A stretch of DNA of 64,000 nucleotides from the NCBI GenBank assembly GCA_037349105.1, contig JAYJMM010000023.1, positions 1,077,001-1,141,000 of the forward strand, written 5' to 3'. The notes below the pieces were generated by a model. That model searched no databases. It was given only the letters and a program-made list of their open reading frames with translations, and was not told where the DNA came from. Numbering within the stretch: the stretch's first letter is position 1; each line of letters starts with the position of its first letter. This DNA comes from Limnomonas spitsbergensis. Its lineage: Eukaryota > Chlorophyta > Chlorophyceae > Chlamydomonadales. Made by a program: the position numbers and the translations under genes. Positions 1 through 9,818 of this stretch are shown here, piece by piece.

Positions 1-570
1 CCCTATCATACACATGTCCCCTGACCATGCTCCTGACCCTTGTCACTGCTCATGCACCCTGTTCCTGCTCCTGTCCCCTTTCATGCACATGTCCCATGTT
101 CCTGTCCCTGGTCATTGCTCATGCCCCATGGCCATGCTCTTGTCCCCTGTCCATGCTCATGCTCCTTTCTCCCATCCTTGCTCCTGCCCCTGTCCCTGCT
201 CCTGTCCCTTGTCCCTGCTCCCCTCCCCTGTCCCTGCTCATGTTACTGCTCCTGTCCCTTGTCACTGCTCCTGTCCCCTGTCACTGCTCCCGTCACTGCT
301 ACTGTCACTGCTCCTGTCCCTTGTCCCTGTCCCTGCTCCTGTCCCATGTCCATGCTCCTGTCCACTGTCCATGCTCATATCACTGCTCATGTCCCATGTC
401 CCCGCTCCTGTCCCTTGGCAGTACTCATGTCCCCTGCCCCTGCTCTTGTCCCTTGACACTACTCCTGTCCCCTGTCCCTGCTCCTATCCTTGCTCATGTC
501 CCTCGTCCCCATGCACCCATCTCTTGTCACTGCTCCTGGCCCTGCTCCTGTCCTATGCCCCTGTCCTTGC
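1..570. repeat. C/T-rich minisatellite based on CTGCTCCTGTCC-like hexamers
   Basis: The plus strand is almost pure C/T/G, with endless permutations of CTGTCC, CTGCTC and CATGCTC. The repeats are degenerate and have no fixed long period. All three plus frames stay open for long stretches because the motif lacks stop codons, so the Pro/Ser/Cys/Leu-rich frames here are not evidence of a gene. The array is probably cut by the left window edge. Confidence 0.85.
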
Positions 571-1012
571 CCTTCTACCCTCCTGCCCTCCTACCATCCT
601 GCTCTTCTACCCTCTTGCCCTCCTACCCTCCTGTCGTTCTACCATCCAACCTTTCTACCCACATGCCATTTACCCTCCTGCCCTTTTACCCTCCTGCCCT
701 CCTACCCTCCTCCTCTTCTACCCTCTTGCCCTTCTACCCTCTTGCCCCTCTACCCTTCTGCCTTTCTACCCTCCTGCCTTTCTACCCACATGCCCTTCTA
801 CCCTCCTACCGATCTACCCTCATGCCGTTCTACCCTTATGCCGTTCTACCCTCTTGCCCTCCTACCCTCCTGCCCCTCTACCCTCCTACCCTTCTACCCT
901 CTTGCCCTTCTACCCTCCTGCCCTCCTACCATCCTGCCTTCTTACCCGTCCTGCCCTTCTACCCGTCTACCATCCTACTCTCCTACCCTACTACCCTCCT
1001 GCTCTCCCACAT
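571..1012. repeat. 16-bp minisatellite, unit TACCCTCCTGCCCTTC
   Basis: Consecutive units of TACCCTCCTGCCCTTC, with variants such as CTCTTG for CTCCTG and ACATGCC for CTTGCCC, run head to tail for about 27 copies. Sixteen is not a multiple of three, so a frame passes through all three phases every 48 bp and still meets no stop. This explains the long overlapping frames in the first kilobase. The array grades directly into the CTGTCC-type repeat on its left. Confidence 0.85.
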
Positions 1013-1643
1013 GCATGCACATTCATTTTGTCATGCAGGTCCCATATGAGCGGTCAGAGTTAGGACCGGAAAATGGAACAAGTGCACCCAGCACAACCGA
1101 CTCAATCATGCAAGCAAAGATCCACACGGTACCTTAGTATATTGTACATATCATGCCATGTTTTAATAAACCTCATTTTCAAAGCATATTATGCTTGCAT
1201 GCTGGGCATTTGGATGAAACGTGTGCCTTACATTCTAAATGCAGGAGTTTGTGGCATCTGTACAAGGCAGCGCATCATCTAGTTTGCTTGGTCTGCAGGA
1301 GTCTTACTCACAGTTCAGATTATGCGTGCAAAAACCGGATAAAAAGACATAGGACATGTTGCAGCAATACGGGGGACCAGAAGTCCTGCCATTGCACTGT
1401 GGTCTGCGGCCGCCTATCGCACCTGGTTTCAGTATATGCCGGGCATTGGGCATGGGTCGCACCAGCCCAAGGAGTGTGCTTGGCACACATTTTATGTTGC
1501 GGCTCGGTGTTGTCAGAACGGCTGAAACTTGCGGACAGCACAGCGGTCAGCATTGTGTCAAACGGTGTTGCCCATGATGTTCGGGTAGGGGAGACAGCAA
1601 GAATGTGAAGAATGCGTTGGGATGGATTGCATGGATTGTATGT
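1013..1643. other. Unique spacer between two arrays, no recognisable gene
   Basis: This stretch is not tandemly repeated. An AATAAA-type motif lies near 1165 (TTTTAATAAACC). The short frames here show no recognisable domain and overlap each other on both strands. The last bases (from about 1600) lead into the first 82-bp satellite unit. Confidence 0.5.
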
Positions 1644-4115
1644 GGCCAGCAGTGCACACTCTCTTCAACCAGGAAAGAATGATGCAGCAAATGCCTGAAG
1701 CGGTTGTGCAAATAAATACGGACCAGGCCAGCAGTGCACACTCTCTCCAACCAGGAAGGACTGCTGCAGCAAATGCCTAATGAGGTTGCACAGATGAATA
1801 CCGACCAGGCCAGCTGTGCACATTCTCTTCAACCAGGAAGGAATGCTGCAGCAAATACCTTAAGAGGTTGCGCAAATGAATACGGACCAGGCCTGCAGTG
1901 CACAATGATCTCTCCTACAAGGAAGTAATACTGCAGCAAATGTCTTAAGAGGTTGCGCAAATAAATACGGACCAGGCCAGCTGTGCACACTCTCTTCAAC
2001 CAGGAAGTAATACTGCAGCAAATGTCTTAAGAGGTTGCGCAAATAAATACGGACCCGGCCAGCAGTGCACACTCTCTTCAACCAGGAAGACATGCTGCAG
2101 CAGATGCCTTAAGAGGTTGCGCAAAGGAATAGGGACCAGGCCAGCTGTGCACACTCTCTTCAACCAGAAGGGAATGCTGCAGCAAATGCCTTAAGAGGTT
2201 GCGCAAATGAATACGGACCAGGCCAGCAGTGCACACTCTCTTCAACCAGGAAGACATGCTGCAGCAGATGCCTTAAGAGGTTGCGCAAAGGAATAGGGAC
2301 CAGGCCAGCTGTGCACACTCTCTTCAACCAGAAGGGAATGCTGCAGCAAATGCCTTAAGAGGTTGCGCAAATTAATACGGACCAGGCCTGCAGTGCACAA
2401 TGATCTCTCCTACAAGGAAGGAATGCTGCAGCAGATGTCTTAAGAGGTTGCGCAAATGAATACGGACCAGGCCAGCAGTGCACACTCTCTTCAACAAGGA
2501 AGTAATATTGCAGCAAATGTCTTAAGAGGTTGCGCAAGTAAATATGGACCCGGCCAGCAGTGCACACTCTCTTCAACTAGGAAGACATGCTGCAGCAGAT
2601 GCCTTAAGAGGTTGCGCAAAGGAATAGGGACCAGGCCAGCTGTGCACACTCTCTTTAACCAGAAAGGAATGCTGCAGCAAATGCCTTAAGAGGTTGCGCA
2701 AATGAATACAGACCAGGCCAGCAGTGCATACTCTCTTCAACCAGGAAGACATGCTGCAGCAAATGCCTTAAGAGGTTGCGCAACTGAATAGGGACCAGGC
2801 CAGCAGTGCACACTCTCTTCAAACAGGAAAGAATGCTGCAGCAAACACCTTAAGAGGTTTCGCAAATAAATACGGACCAGGCCAGCAGTGCACACTCTCT
2901 TCAACCAGGAAAGAATGATGTAGCAAATGCCTGAAGCGGTTGTGCAAATAAATACGGACCAGGCCAGCAGTGCACACTCTCTCCAACCAGGAAGGACTGC
3001 TGCAGCAAATGCCTAATGAGGTTGCACAGATGAATACCGACCAGGCCAGCTGTGCACATTCTCTTCAACCAGGAAGGAATGCTGCAGCAAATACCTTAAG
3101 AGGTTGCGCAAATGAATACGGACCAGGCCTGCAGTGCACAATGATCTCTCCTACAAGGAAGTAATACTGCAGCAAATGTCTTAAGAGGTTGCGCAAATAA
3201 ATACGGACCAGGCCAGCTGTGCACACTCTCTTCAACCAGGAAGTAATACTGCAGCAAATGTCTTAAGAGGTTGCGCAAATAAATACGGACCCGGCCAGCA
3301 GTGCACACTCTCTTCAACCAGGAAGACATGCTGCAGCAGATGCCTTAAGAGGTTGCGCAAAGGAATAGGGACCAGGCCAGCTGTGCACACTCTCTTCAAC
3401 CAGAAGGGAATGCTGCAGCAAATGCCTTAAGAGGTTGCGCAAATGAATACGGACCAGGCCAGCAGTGCACACTCTCTTCAACCAGGAAGACATGCTGCAG
3501 CAGATGCCTTAAGAGGTTGCGCAAAGGAATAGGGACCAGGCCAGCTGTGCACACTCTCTTCAACCAGAAGGGAATGCTGCAGCAAATGCCTTAAGAGGTT
3601 GCGCAAATTAATACGGACCAGGCCTGCAGTGCACAATGATCTCTCCTACAAGGAAGGAATGCTGCAGCAGATGTCTTAAGAGGTTGCGCAAATGAATACG
3701 GACCAGGCCAGCAGTGCACACTCTCTTCAACAAGGAAGTAATATTGCAGCAAATGTCTTAAGAGGTTGCGCAAGTAAATATGGACCCGGCCAGCAGTGCA
3801 CACTCTCTTCAACTAGGAAGACATGCTGCAGCAGATGCCTTAAGAGGTTGCGCAAAGGAATAGGGACCAGGCCAGCTGTGCACACTCTCTTTAACCAGAA
3901 AGGAATGCTGCAGCAAATGCCTTAAGAGGTTGCGCAAATGAATACAGACCAGGCCAGCAGTGCATACTCTCTTCAACCAGGAAGACATGCTGCAGCAAAT
4001 GCCTTAAGAGGTTGCGCAACTGAATAGGGACCAGGCCAGCAGTGCACACTCTCTTCAAACAGGAAAGAATGCTGCAGCAAACACCTTAAGAGGTTTCGCA
4101 AATAAATACGGACCA
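1644..4115. repeat. Tandem higher-order duplication, 2 x 1,236 bp (15 monomers each)
   Basis: The block 1644-2879 is repeated almost base for base at 2880-4115. Variant monomers fall in the same order at a constant offset of 1,236 bp (pairs 1734/2970, 1860/3096, 2355/3591 and 2456/3692). The one difference I noticed is GATGCAGC near 1681 against GATGTAGC near 2917. 1,236 bp equals 15 monomers with small length variants. Such low divergence points to a recent unequal exchange or an assembly duplication. Confidence 0.9.
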
Positions 4116-4484
4116 GGCCAGCTGTGCATACTCTCTTCAACCAGGAAGTAATACTGCAGCAAATGTCTTAAGAGGTTGCGCAAATAAATACGGACCAGGC
4201 CAGCAGTGCACACTCTCTTCAACCAGAAAGGAATGATGCAGCAGATGCATGCCTTAAGAGGTTGCGCAAAGGAAAAGGGACCAGGCCAGCTGTGCACACT
4301 CTCTTCAACCAGAAAGGAATGCTGCAGCAAATGTCTGAAGAGGTTGCGCAAATGAATATGGACCAGGCCAGGTGTGCACACTCTCTTCAACCAGAAAGGA
4401 ATGCTGCAGCAAATGCCTTTTAAAGAGGTTGCGCAAATGAATACGGACCAGGCCTGCAGAGCATACTCTCTTCAACAAGGAAAC
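1644..4484. repeat. 82-bp tandem satellite, about 35 copies
   Basis: The landmark GACCAGGCCAGCAGTGCAC recurs every 82 bp (for example 1721, 1803, 1885, then 1970 and 2052), with an occasional 85-bp unit carrying an ATGATCTCTCCTACAAGG variant. Each unit contains CTGCAG, GTGCAC and CTTAAG palindromes and the segment AGAGGTTGCGCAAATGAA. Frames of 60-110 codons on both strands, with a repeated VCTAG.VRIYLRNL.RHLLQ motif on the minus strand, are products of the repeat. The array stops abruptly at the start of the coding copy at 4.5 kb. Confidence 0.95.
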
Positions 4485-4522
4485 AGCCGACTTAGTTCTG
4501 CTTTACCATACAGTGCCTACGT

Positions 4523-4951
4523 ATGACATCGCCCACAGAGACGCCCTCATGGCTTTTCCTCAACGAGATATCGTATGAACCCTTGCGCACATTGTTGCAA
4601 AGTAAATCGAAGGTGTACTGGTTGCAAGTTTTTCGCATTGATGGTTCCAAAAGTGTCTCTGAAAACAAGGCAGCTGTCGCCCTAAGATTGATGAAGACGC
4701 TAGACGCCAACCGTGATGACTCCAATGAACAGTGTGTCGCACTCACCTGGAATCAAAGCTTGGATGTGAGGTACGCTGCTGCCAGCATCGTCATGGCCGC
4801 TACTGAGACGACACAACTCCGTTGCCCCACTCGCGAAAATTCCGCCGGTGACCACACGAAAGAAGTATCGCCCGCCGTGTCTCTCACGACTTCCGGACTG
4901 ACACGAGACTCGCGTCTTTACATAAATCCCAGAGTAGTTACGGCCGTTTGA
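4523..4951 (+). CDS. Unrecognised protein family, copy 1 (MTSP...YEPL..LLQSKSK)
   Basis: I do not recognise this 142-residue frame from known families. It has a clear relative on the minus strand at 40363-40632. Both start MTSP, share YEPL, LLQSKSK, YWL.VF.ID.SKS, LMKTLDA and LDVR in the same order, and have nearly the same spacing, with about half the residues identical by eye over roughly 88 positions. Shared sequence begins around 4487 (GCCGAC), immediately after the last 82-bp unit. Upstream of the ATG this copy is out of frame with copy 2, so ATG 4523 is either the true start or a start used by chance in a truncated copy. The last 50 residues (after LDVRYAAAS) have no counterpart in copy 2. 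It may be a gene fragment or one exon. Confidence 0.45.
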   Translation: MTSPTETPSWLFLNEISYEPLRTLLQSKSKVYWLQVFRIDGSKSVSENKAAVALRLMKTLDANRDDSNEQCVALTWNQSLDVRYAAASIVMAATETTQLRCPTRENSAGDHTKEVSPAVSLTTSGLTRDSRLYINPRVVTAV

Positions 4952-5167
4952 CCAAGGGAGTTGAAGCCAAAGAACGTTAACATCATTTCATAGGCAGACT
5001 AACACAACATTTACTATTGAAAAGTGATCAGTTACGATTATGACTAGGCCTTGAAGATTAGAGCAACAAAGCACCGTCCATAGACCGAACAAGGCTATGT
5101 TGTCACTAGCCTAATGCCTGGCGGTTGGAGATGATCTGGCCGCTTACAAATACATACCGGAAGGTCT
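4952..5167. other. Spacer downstream of copy 1
   Basis: About 215 bp of non-repetitive sequence separates the stop of copy 1 from the remnant of the 20-bp satellite. No gene, tRNA or promoter is evident. Confidence 0.4.
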
Positions 5168-5252
5168 AGAAGCAATGCCGCACTATCAACCTGAAGAAAT
5201 GCCGCACACACTGAATTAATAACGCACAACTTGAGAAAATGCCTCACAGGGG
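5168..5252 (-). repeat. Remnant (about 4 units) of the 20-bp satellite found at 37.4-40.4 kb
   Basis: Read on the minus strand, this gives TGTGAGGCATTTTCTCA, TGTGCGGCATTTCTTCAGG and TGCGGCATTGCTTC. These are the same 20-bp units (TGTGCGGCATTCCTTCAGG type) that form the large array at 37.4-40.4 kb. They lie downstream of copy 1, just as the large array lies downstream of copy 2. Relative to the direction of the gene, the repeat has the same orientation in both places. Confidence 0.7.
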
Positions 5253-6229
5253 TACATTTCCGAATGGCAGCAGGGGATCGGGCGTTTTCGGAACCCGACT
5301 CAATTTCAGCATGTAACGTCTTTATACGAAGCTTTATAAGGTTTTCGCATGGATGCAGTTCGATTATGTCCCGCAATGCTCCTACTGCAGCGCTAGCTGC
5401 TATAAAGGTGCGGACTCAGTCGAGCGAAGTACGGTACAGGGGGATTTGTGCATATGTGTCGACCGTGTAGGCTATCGGTTTTAATAAATACATTATTGCT
5501 GTCGCCCCGGAAGATTTAGTCTCTGATGCTTCATGATCGGCGACGAGTCAGGACATCTATGTTGCCAAGTACCTTGCCACCCAGCTACAGGCCTTGAGTT
5601 AATTTAGTCATGTCAGAAAACCATTGGCGAATGGCGAATATGCAAACGAACAGCACATCGATACCGTCGACGAGCGACAAGTCCCACGAGCTGAAATACC
5701 TGCAGAATCGTACTGGTAGCACGATCCCGGGGCATGCATGACCGGCTTGGCGAATCTCAACCTGGATAGTGCGACTAGCTTGTTACTCACATTGCAGTTA
5801 AATGGACGGGGTCGACATGGGTCTCGGGCGGGCATGCAAGTTGTATATTGCAATCCAAGACACACATTTGCATACTGTGTGACAACCATTTGAACTTTCA
5901 CTCATGCATCATGCCACGTTTATGACAGTGCGCACACGCCCCATAAAATCTCAGTTGAAAACTATGGAGTTCCTGTACACAGTCTCAAGCAACATTTGCA
6001 CCCCAAACCTGCACCCCAAACCAGCCCAGGCCTCTAACCCGCGCGTGCCGTCTGTCGACCCTTCCTCTCCCGCCCCCTACTGTAACGACTCTTTCTCTCA
6101 CACCCCATCATGCCCTCCTTGACCTGCTGGGGGTCAGGGTGAAGCACCTTAGCCCTGGTAAACCCTTGAACCTATCATGCCCCATGTTGACCTCCTCGAG
6201 GTTTAGGGTTGCCCTTTGTTTAGTTCAGG
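5253..6229. other. Sparse DNA without a recognised gene
   Basis: Short overlapping frames on both strands show no recognisable domains. From about 6000 the plus strand is rich in ACCC/AACCC-like text (ACCCCAAACC, GGTTTAGGGTTGCCC near 6200), which resembles a decayed telomere-like or TTAGGG-family degenerate repeat. Confidence 0.4.
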
Positions 6230-6642
6230 GTTGAGCTCAAATACTACCTGCTGATGAACTGTCTAATCGCACCATGCATTTTGTTACCTTGGAATTTTGC
6301 TCACTGGAATTTCCTCCGTCGCCCTCTCATGACAGCCTTCAGAAAACTCCTCAGTTTCTTTTCTTTCACCTCCTGATGCCTTTGACAGGAAAGAGAGGCC
6401 ATGGTGTGTGCAGGAGCACCATGTCGTGCACATTGACATCAAGATCGCCCCCCCAGTCCTAGCAACATGCACATTCCCAGCTGGACTACCACGTGTAGTT
6501 CTACCTCAGCCAGCTGTCCTTGCCCTACTTCACACCCGTCGTCTCTCATCTCCCTGCTCACGCGCTCCAGCTCCTCCAACAGGACTTGGTGCTTTTGGCG
6601 CTCGTCAAATTCTGCATGCCAAGCTGCTTGGCAAGCACATTG
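6230..6642 (-). pseudogene. Dispersed element, copy A; minus-strand coiled-coil coding remnant
   Basis: Bases 6230-6505 match 7890-8190 at the same strand and order (shared landmarks CCCTCTCATGACAG, CTCCTGATGCCTTTGACAGG, AAAGAGAGGCCATGG, CCCAGTCCTAGCA, TGGACTACCACGTGTA). On the minus strand an open stretch 6439-6642 reads through the Glu/Arg-rich helix EFDERQKHQVLLEELERVSR and then HVVVQLGM. The continuation, ASLSCQRHQEVKEKKL, follows in the shared part but is broken by stops. The composition suggests a retroelement gag-like or structural protein remnant. That is an inference only, and no catalytic domain is visible. Confidence 0.45.
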
Positions 6643-6985
6643 TCAGCTTGGAACGCAACCAAAAACCGATGATGCTTCGCGCCGAGCCGCACGCGCCGCC
6701 ACACTCTGGGCCGAACGCTCATCTGCCCCACCGGAGGGGTCTCGGTCCCCCCACCCAGCGCTTGCTGAGCCACGGCATCAGTGGCGGCATTGGCAAGCCT
6801 CAACTGCTGCACATTAGCCGTACGGCAACAGCCCCACTTACAGAGCGGGACCGCCTACTAGGAAGTTGGTGCGGGGGCAACAGTGGCCTCGCATACGGCC
6901 GTCGTCGTAGTCAGAGTCACCGCCACCACCACCACCGCTGCCACCACCGGTCGGTCGGCGCGACCGGTCGGCGCGGCCAGGTATG
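6643..6985. other. GC-rich flank of dispersed copy A
   Basis: On the minus strand a frame through 6558-6812 contains the Ala/Gln-rich segment ANAATDAVAQQALGGGTE, which may be more of the same decayed protein. Near 6920-6980 there is a CACCACCACC run followed by CCGGTCGGTCGGCGCGACCGGTCGGCGCGG, an imperfect local duplication and palindrome. Confidence 0.3.
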
Positions 6986-7540
6986 AGTTGTGTACCGATT
7001 TTGTCACTGCCCTGACATTTTTAGCATGGTTGCATGTTCATGTTATGTTTCTTAACAATGTTTCCTGGAAAAGAAATGTTGTCATGGAAGTGTGGAGGTT
7101 GCAGCACCCCATTCTCCTTGACGCCGGGGTCCTTCCCGCAACAGGGTTCTTGCCTGTTGCGGCAAGGACCCAAATGCTTGGGCCCCGGCTGGTCGGCCAG
7201 ACTCACATTTGACCCCATCGGCCCAGTGATGGCATATTCCTGCCACCCTTGAGAGATGGTCTGGTGCAATCTAGAAAACCTGATTTATGTCTCGCCCCGT
7301 GGGCATCCCCTCCAGGTATATGCTGGATAATAATTCAACCCTCAACCCTCCATCCTCAAACCTCGACACGGACCCCCCCCCCACCCTAGGTGGCTGCATG
7401 CTATCCTGGCGCCCATCCAAGATATTGCGCTGGTGACGGCATCGGGATATCAGCCATCACCGGGGGGCAAGAGGCCACCAGCCTGCACCCATACATGCAT
7501 TCACATAGGTGAGGATGTTTCATCGAAAACCATGCACCAT
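6986..7540. other. No recognised gene
   Basis: Mixed sequence with a C-run near 7373-7382. Short frames on both strands have no recognisable domain. I see no RNA gene or mobile-element end. Confidence 0.35.
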
Positions 7541-7835
7541 GCACCCATGCGCACAATATCTGGGTGGGGTGGGGTTTGAACATTTTAACCCTTAATCCTG
7601 CACCCACACATTTAATACCTGGGGGTAGGGTTTGGAATCTATAGCCCTGCACCGATACGCTGCACACGCAATATCTGAGGGTAGGGTGTGTAATCTGTAA
7701 TCCTGATCCCTGACCCGCACACACAATACAGTCTAGGGACAGGTCACAAAATATCATTTAACCCTGAACCCATACATCCAATACCTGAGGGTAGGTTTAT
7801 CTGTCATTCTGAACCCTGAACCATACATGTGAAAC
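7541..7835. repeat. Degenerate tandem repeat of about 65-75 bp
   Basis: Four diverged copies share the string CAATATCTG/TAATACCTGGGGGTAGGGTTTGGAAT followed by AACCCTGAACCC and CACCCACACA-like text (near 7551, 7613, 7670 and 7775). The units differ by many substitutions and small indels, so this is an old array. Confidence 0.6.
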
Positions 7836-7889
7836 CTACAGGCTGGGAATTCGACAAGATTTCGTGCTAATTTGGGGGGGGGGGGGTAG

Positions 7890-8190
7890 TTGAGGGTTGA
7901 GCAAAGATACCCACTGATAAAGCGTCTCCTCGCATTCTGGAATTGGTTGCCCTGGCCTTTGGTACCCTGCAATTTAGCACCCTGGAATTCCATCCGTTGC
8001 CCTCTCATGACAGACTTCAGAAACCTCCACAGCTTCCTTTCTTTCAACTCCTGATGCCTTTGACAGGAAAGAGAGGCCATGGGTGTGTGCAAGGACGCCA
8101 CGTTGTGCACATGCACATCGAGATGGGCCCCCAGTCCTAGCAAAATGCGCAATCCCATCTGGACTACCACGTGTACCTATACCCGCACCT
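7890..8190 (-). pseudogene. Dispersed element, copy B
   Basis: Second copy of the element at 6230-6505. Here the minus strand is open for 138 codons (7754-8170). It carries HVVVQMGLRILLGLG, ASLSCQRHQELKERKLWRF and LKSVMRG, matching copy A residue by residue in the same frame. Copy A carries stops in this frame and copy B does not. No known domain is recognised. Confidence 0.45.
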
Positions 8191-9818
8191 TACTTCGGCA
8201 ACTCATGAAGTCATAGAGTCCTTTTATGTGAATTAGGATGCTCCTGCTTGGCTCATGAAACATGTGCTACGTTTCTTGGCGTCCACGCGTCATGTCTCTC
8301 AGTGTGGACTCGACGCCCACGTGTATAATGCTTGATTGTCTCTTACTCGAGGGCGGTTACGGATATAGAGTGAAGGATTCAGGCCCTAAGTCTAGGGGTA
8401 CAGTGCATTAGTACTTTGACGCCGGTCTCATTCCTGTTGTATGCAGTACTTGGAGGTTGACATGACTTGAACCTCAACCCCTGTACCCCCTGAATTTGGT
8501 TTCAGTGTTGCTGTATGCGCTACTCTTCGGGCCCTTGTACTTGTCAACCCTCAAACCTTGAGGACTGTCTTCGGAATCTTCGGAATAGTTTGTATGTACG
8601 ATCTCTCTAATTTAGGACTAGACTCTAGAGGGGCTGGGGACCATATGGACTTCCTTTCCCTTGGATTGGGGTGGGCTCTTTCCTTCTCTCCTCTACCCCT
8701 CTCCTCCTATCCTCTCACCTCGGGCCTCATGTCTCCTTTGGGCGCCCATGCGGCCCAGCATTTTTTTAGTCTAGACATGTGACTTACTTCAAACCGACTG
8801 AGGATGAGGAATGCATGTGGATTCGCTATTACGGAGTGAACTAGGATTACGGCTCAGAATTAGTCGACGTCATCACGAGACAATCATTGGAATGTACCGT
8901 AGCATCAACCGATAGTCAGGGACAGAGGCAAACAAGGATTGTGAACTCATGGACCCATGACTCCACAGCTTATAAATAGTGTGATGTGTCTTGACATTGT
9001 CATGTCACACTGTTTTGGTTGAAGTGGGACGGCGGGCCGGAAGAGGAGGGGGCATTTTGTAGAATTTTTACGCATGAGTTATTGCGGCCGTAATCCAATC
9101 TAGTCAGGGAAACGACTTCTTCGAACGTGTGATTCATGACCACAATCCTGGGTTTCACGACCTCTCTGGTGTGCTGCACGTTAGCCCCCACACACAAACT
9201 CTGTATCCAATAGACGCATTTTTTCTTCCACCCTTCCTCTTATTAAATACAAAATGAGCTCGATACCTTCGGTCGCCATGACCGCGGGAGGGTGGTCGAT
9301 CACGTCCGACTTCCCAGCCTACGGCACACAACACCGTCAGCTGGACGTCATGTTCGACGCGTACATCTACGTCCTTTTTTATCTGCTGAGGTCGGCCCAC
9401 GCCCTTAGTGCAGCAGCAGCTGGGGAGCACCAGACATTTCCAGTTTCCATACTGGTGTGTGTGTGTGCGTGTGTGCAATTCAGATTTGTGCCACGCCTTT
9501 AACACCACTCGTGGCCTCACCTCGTTCGCTCTGTGTCCACGAAGGTCGGTGGAGACACGTGCACCATCCTGGTTACAAGATTGGGGAGTGTTGACATCAA
9601 GAGTCTGTTCGGCCTGCTGACACATGTAGCACATTTTCGTTATCATGTGTGGACCGGTCTTGCTTGGAGTCATTGCATGGCCTTGCCAGAAACAAGGGGC
9701 ATGGTGGGATGGGGCTGCTGGGCAGTGTTTTGGTGCATGGAGAGTGCTTGACTTGCAAATTTGTGTGACCAGTGAGTACCAGTATACAACTTCGTATATG
9801 GACCCCCCTTCCATGTAG
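8191..9818. other. Mostly unassigned DNA upstream of the Ulp1 gene
   Basis: A short GT microsatellite lies near 9452-9473. On the plus strand, exon-like pieces may occur (for example after the acceptor CAATTCAG at 9480, ending near the GTCGGT donor at 9544), but I could not connect them in frame. The long minus-strand frame 9155-9814 has no recognisable domain. Confidence 0.3.

Noticed and set aside
14..1063. Three overlapping plus-strand frames of up to 349 codons
   Set aside because: All lie in a C/T-rich minisatellite whose units have no stop codons. Three frames are open at once and composition is only Pro/Ser/Cys/Leu.
4055..4390. Minus-strand 111-codon frame with an LRHLLQ repeat
   Set aside because: Inside the 82-bp satellite, and the same peptide recurs at every monomer.
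1644..4484. Possible tandem tRNA or small RNA genes in the 82-bp repeat
   Set aside because: The length is tRNA-like, but I find no TTCGA-type T-loop or acceptor-stem pairing, and no A/B box pair.
9155..9814. 219-codon minus-strand frame
   Set aside because: No recognisable domain, no conserved-looking motif, and rich in His/Thr from a GT microsatellite. It lies directly upstream of convincing plus-strand exons.
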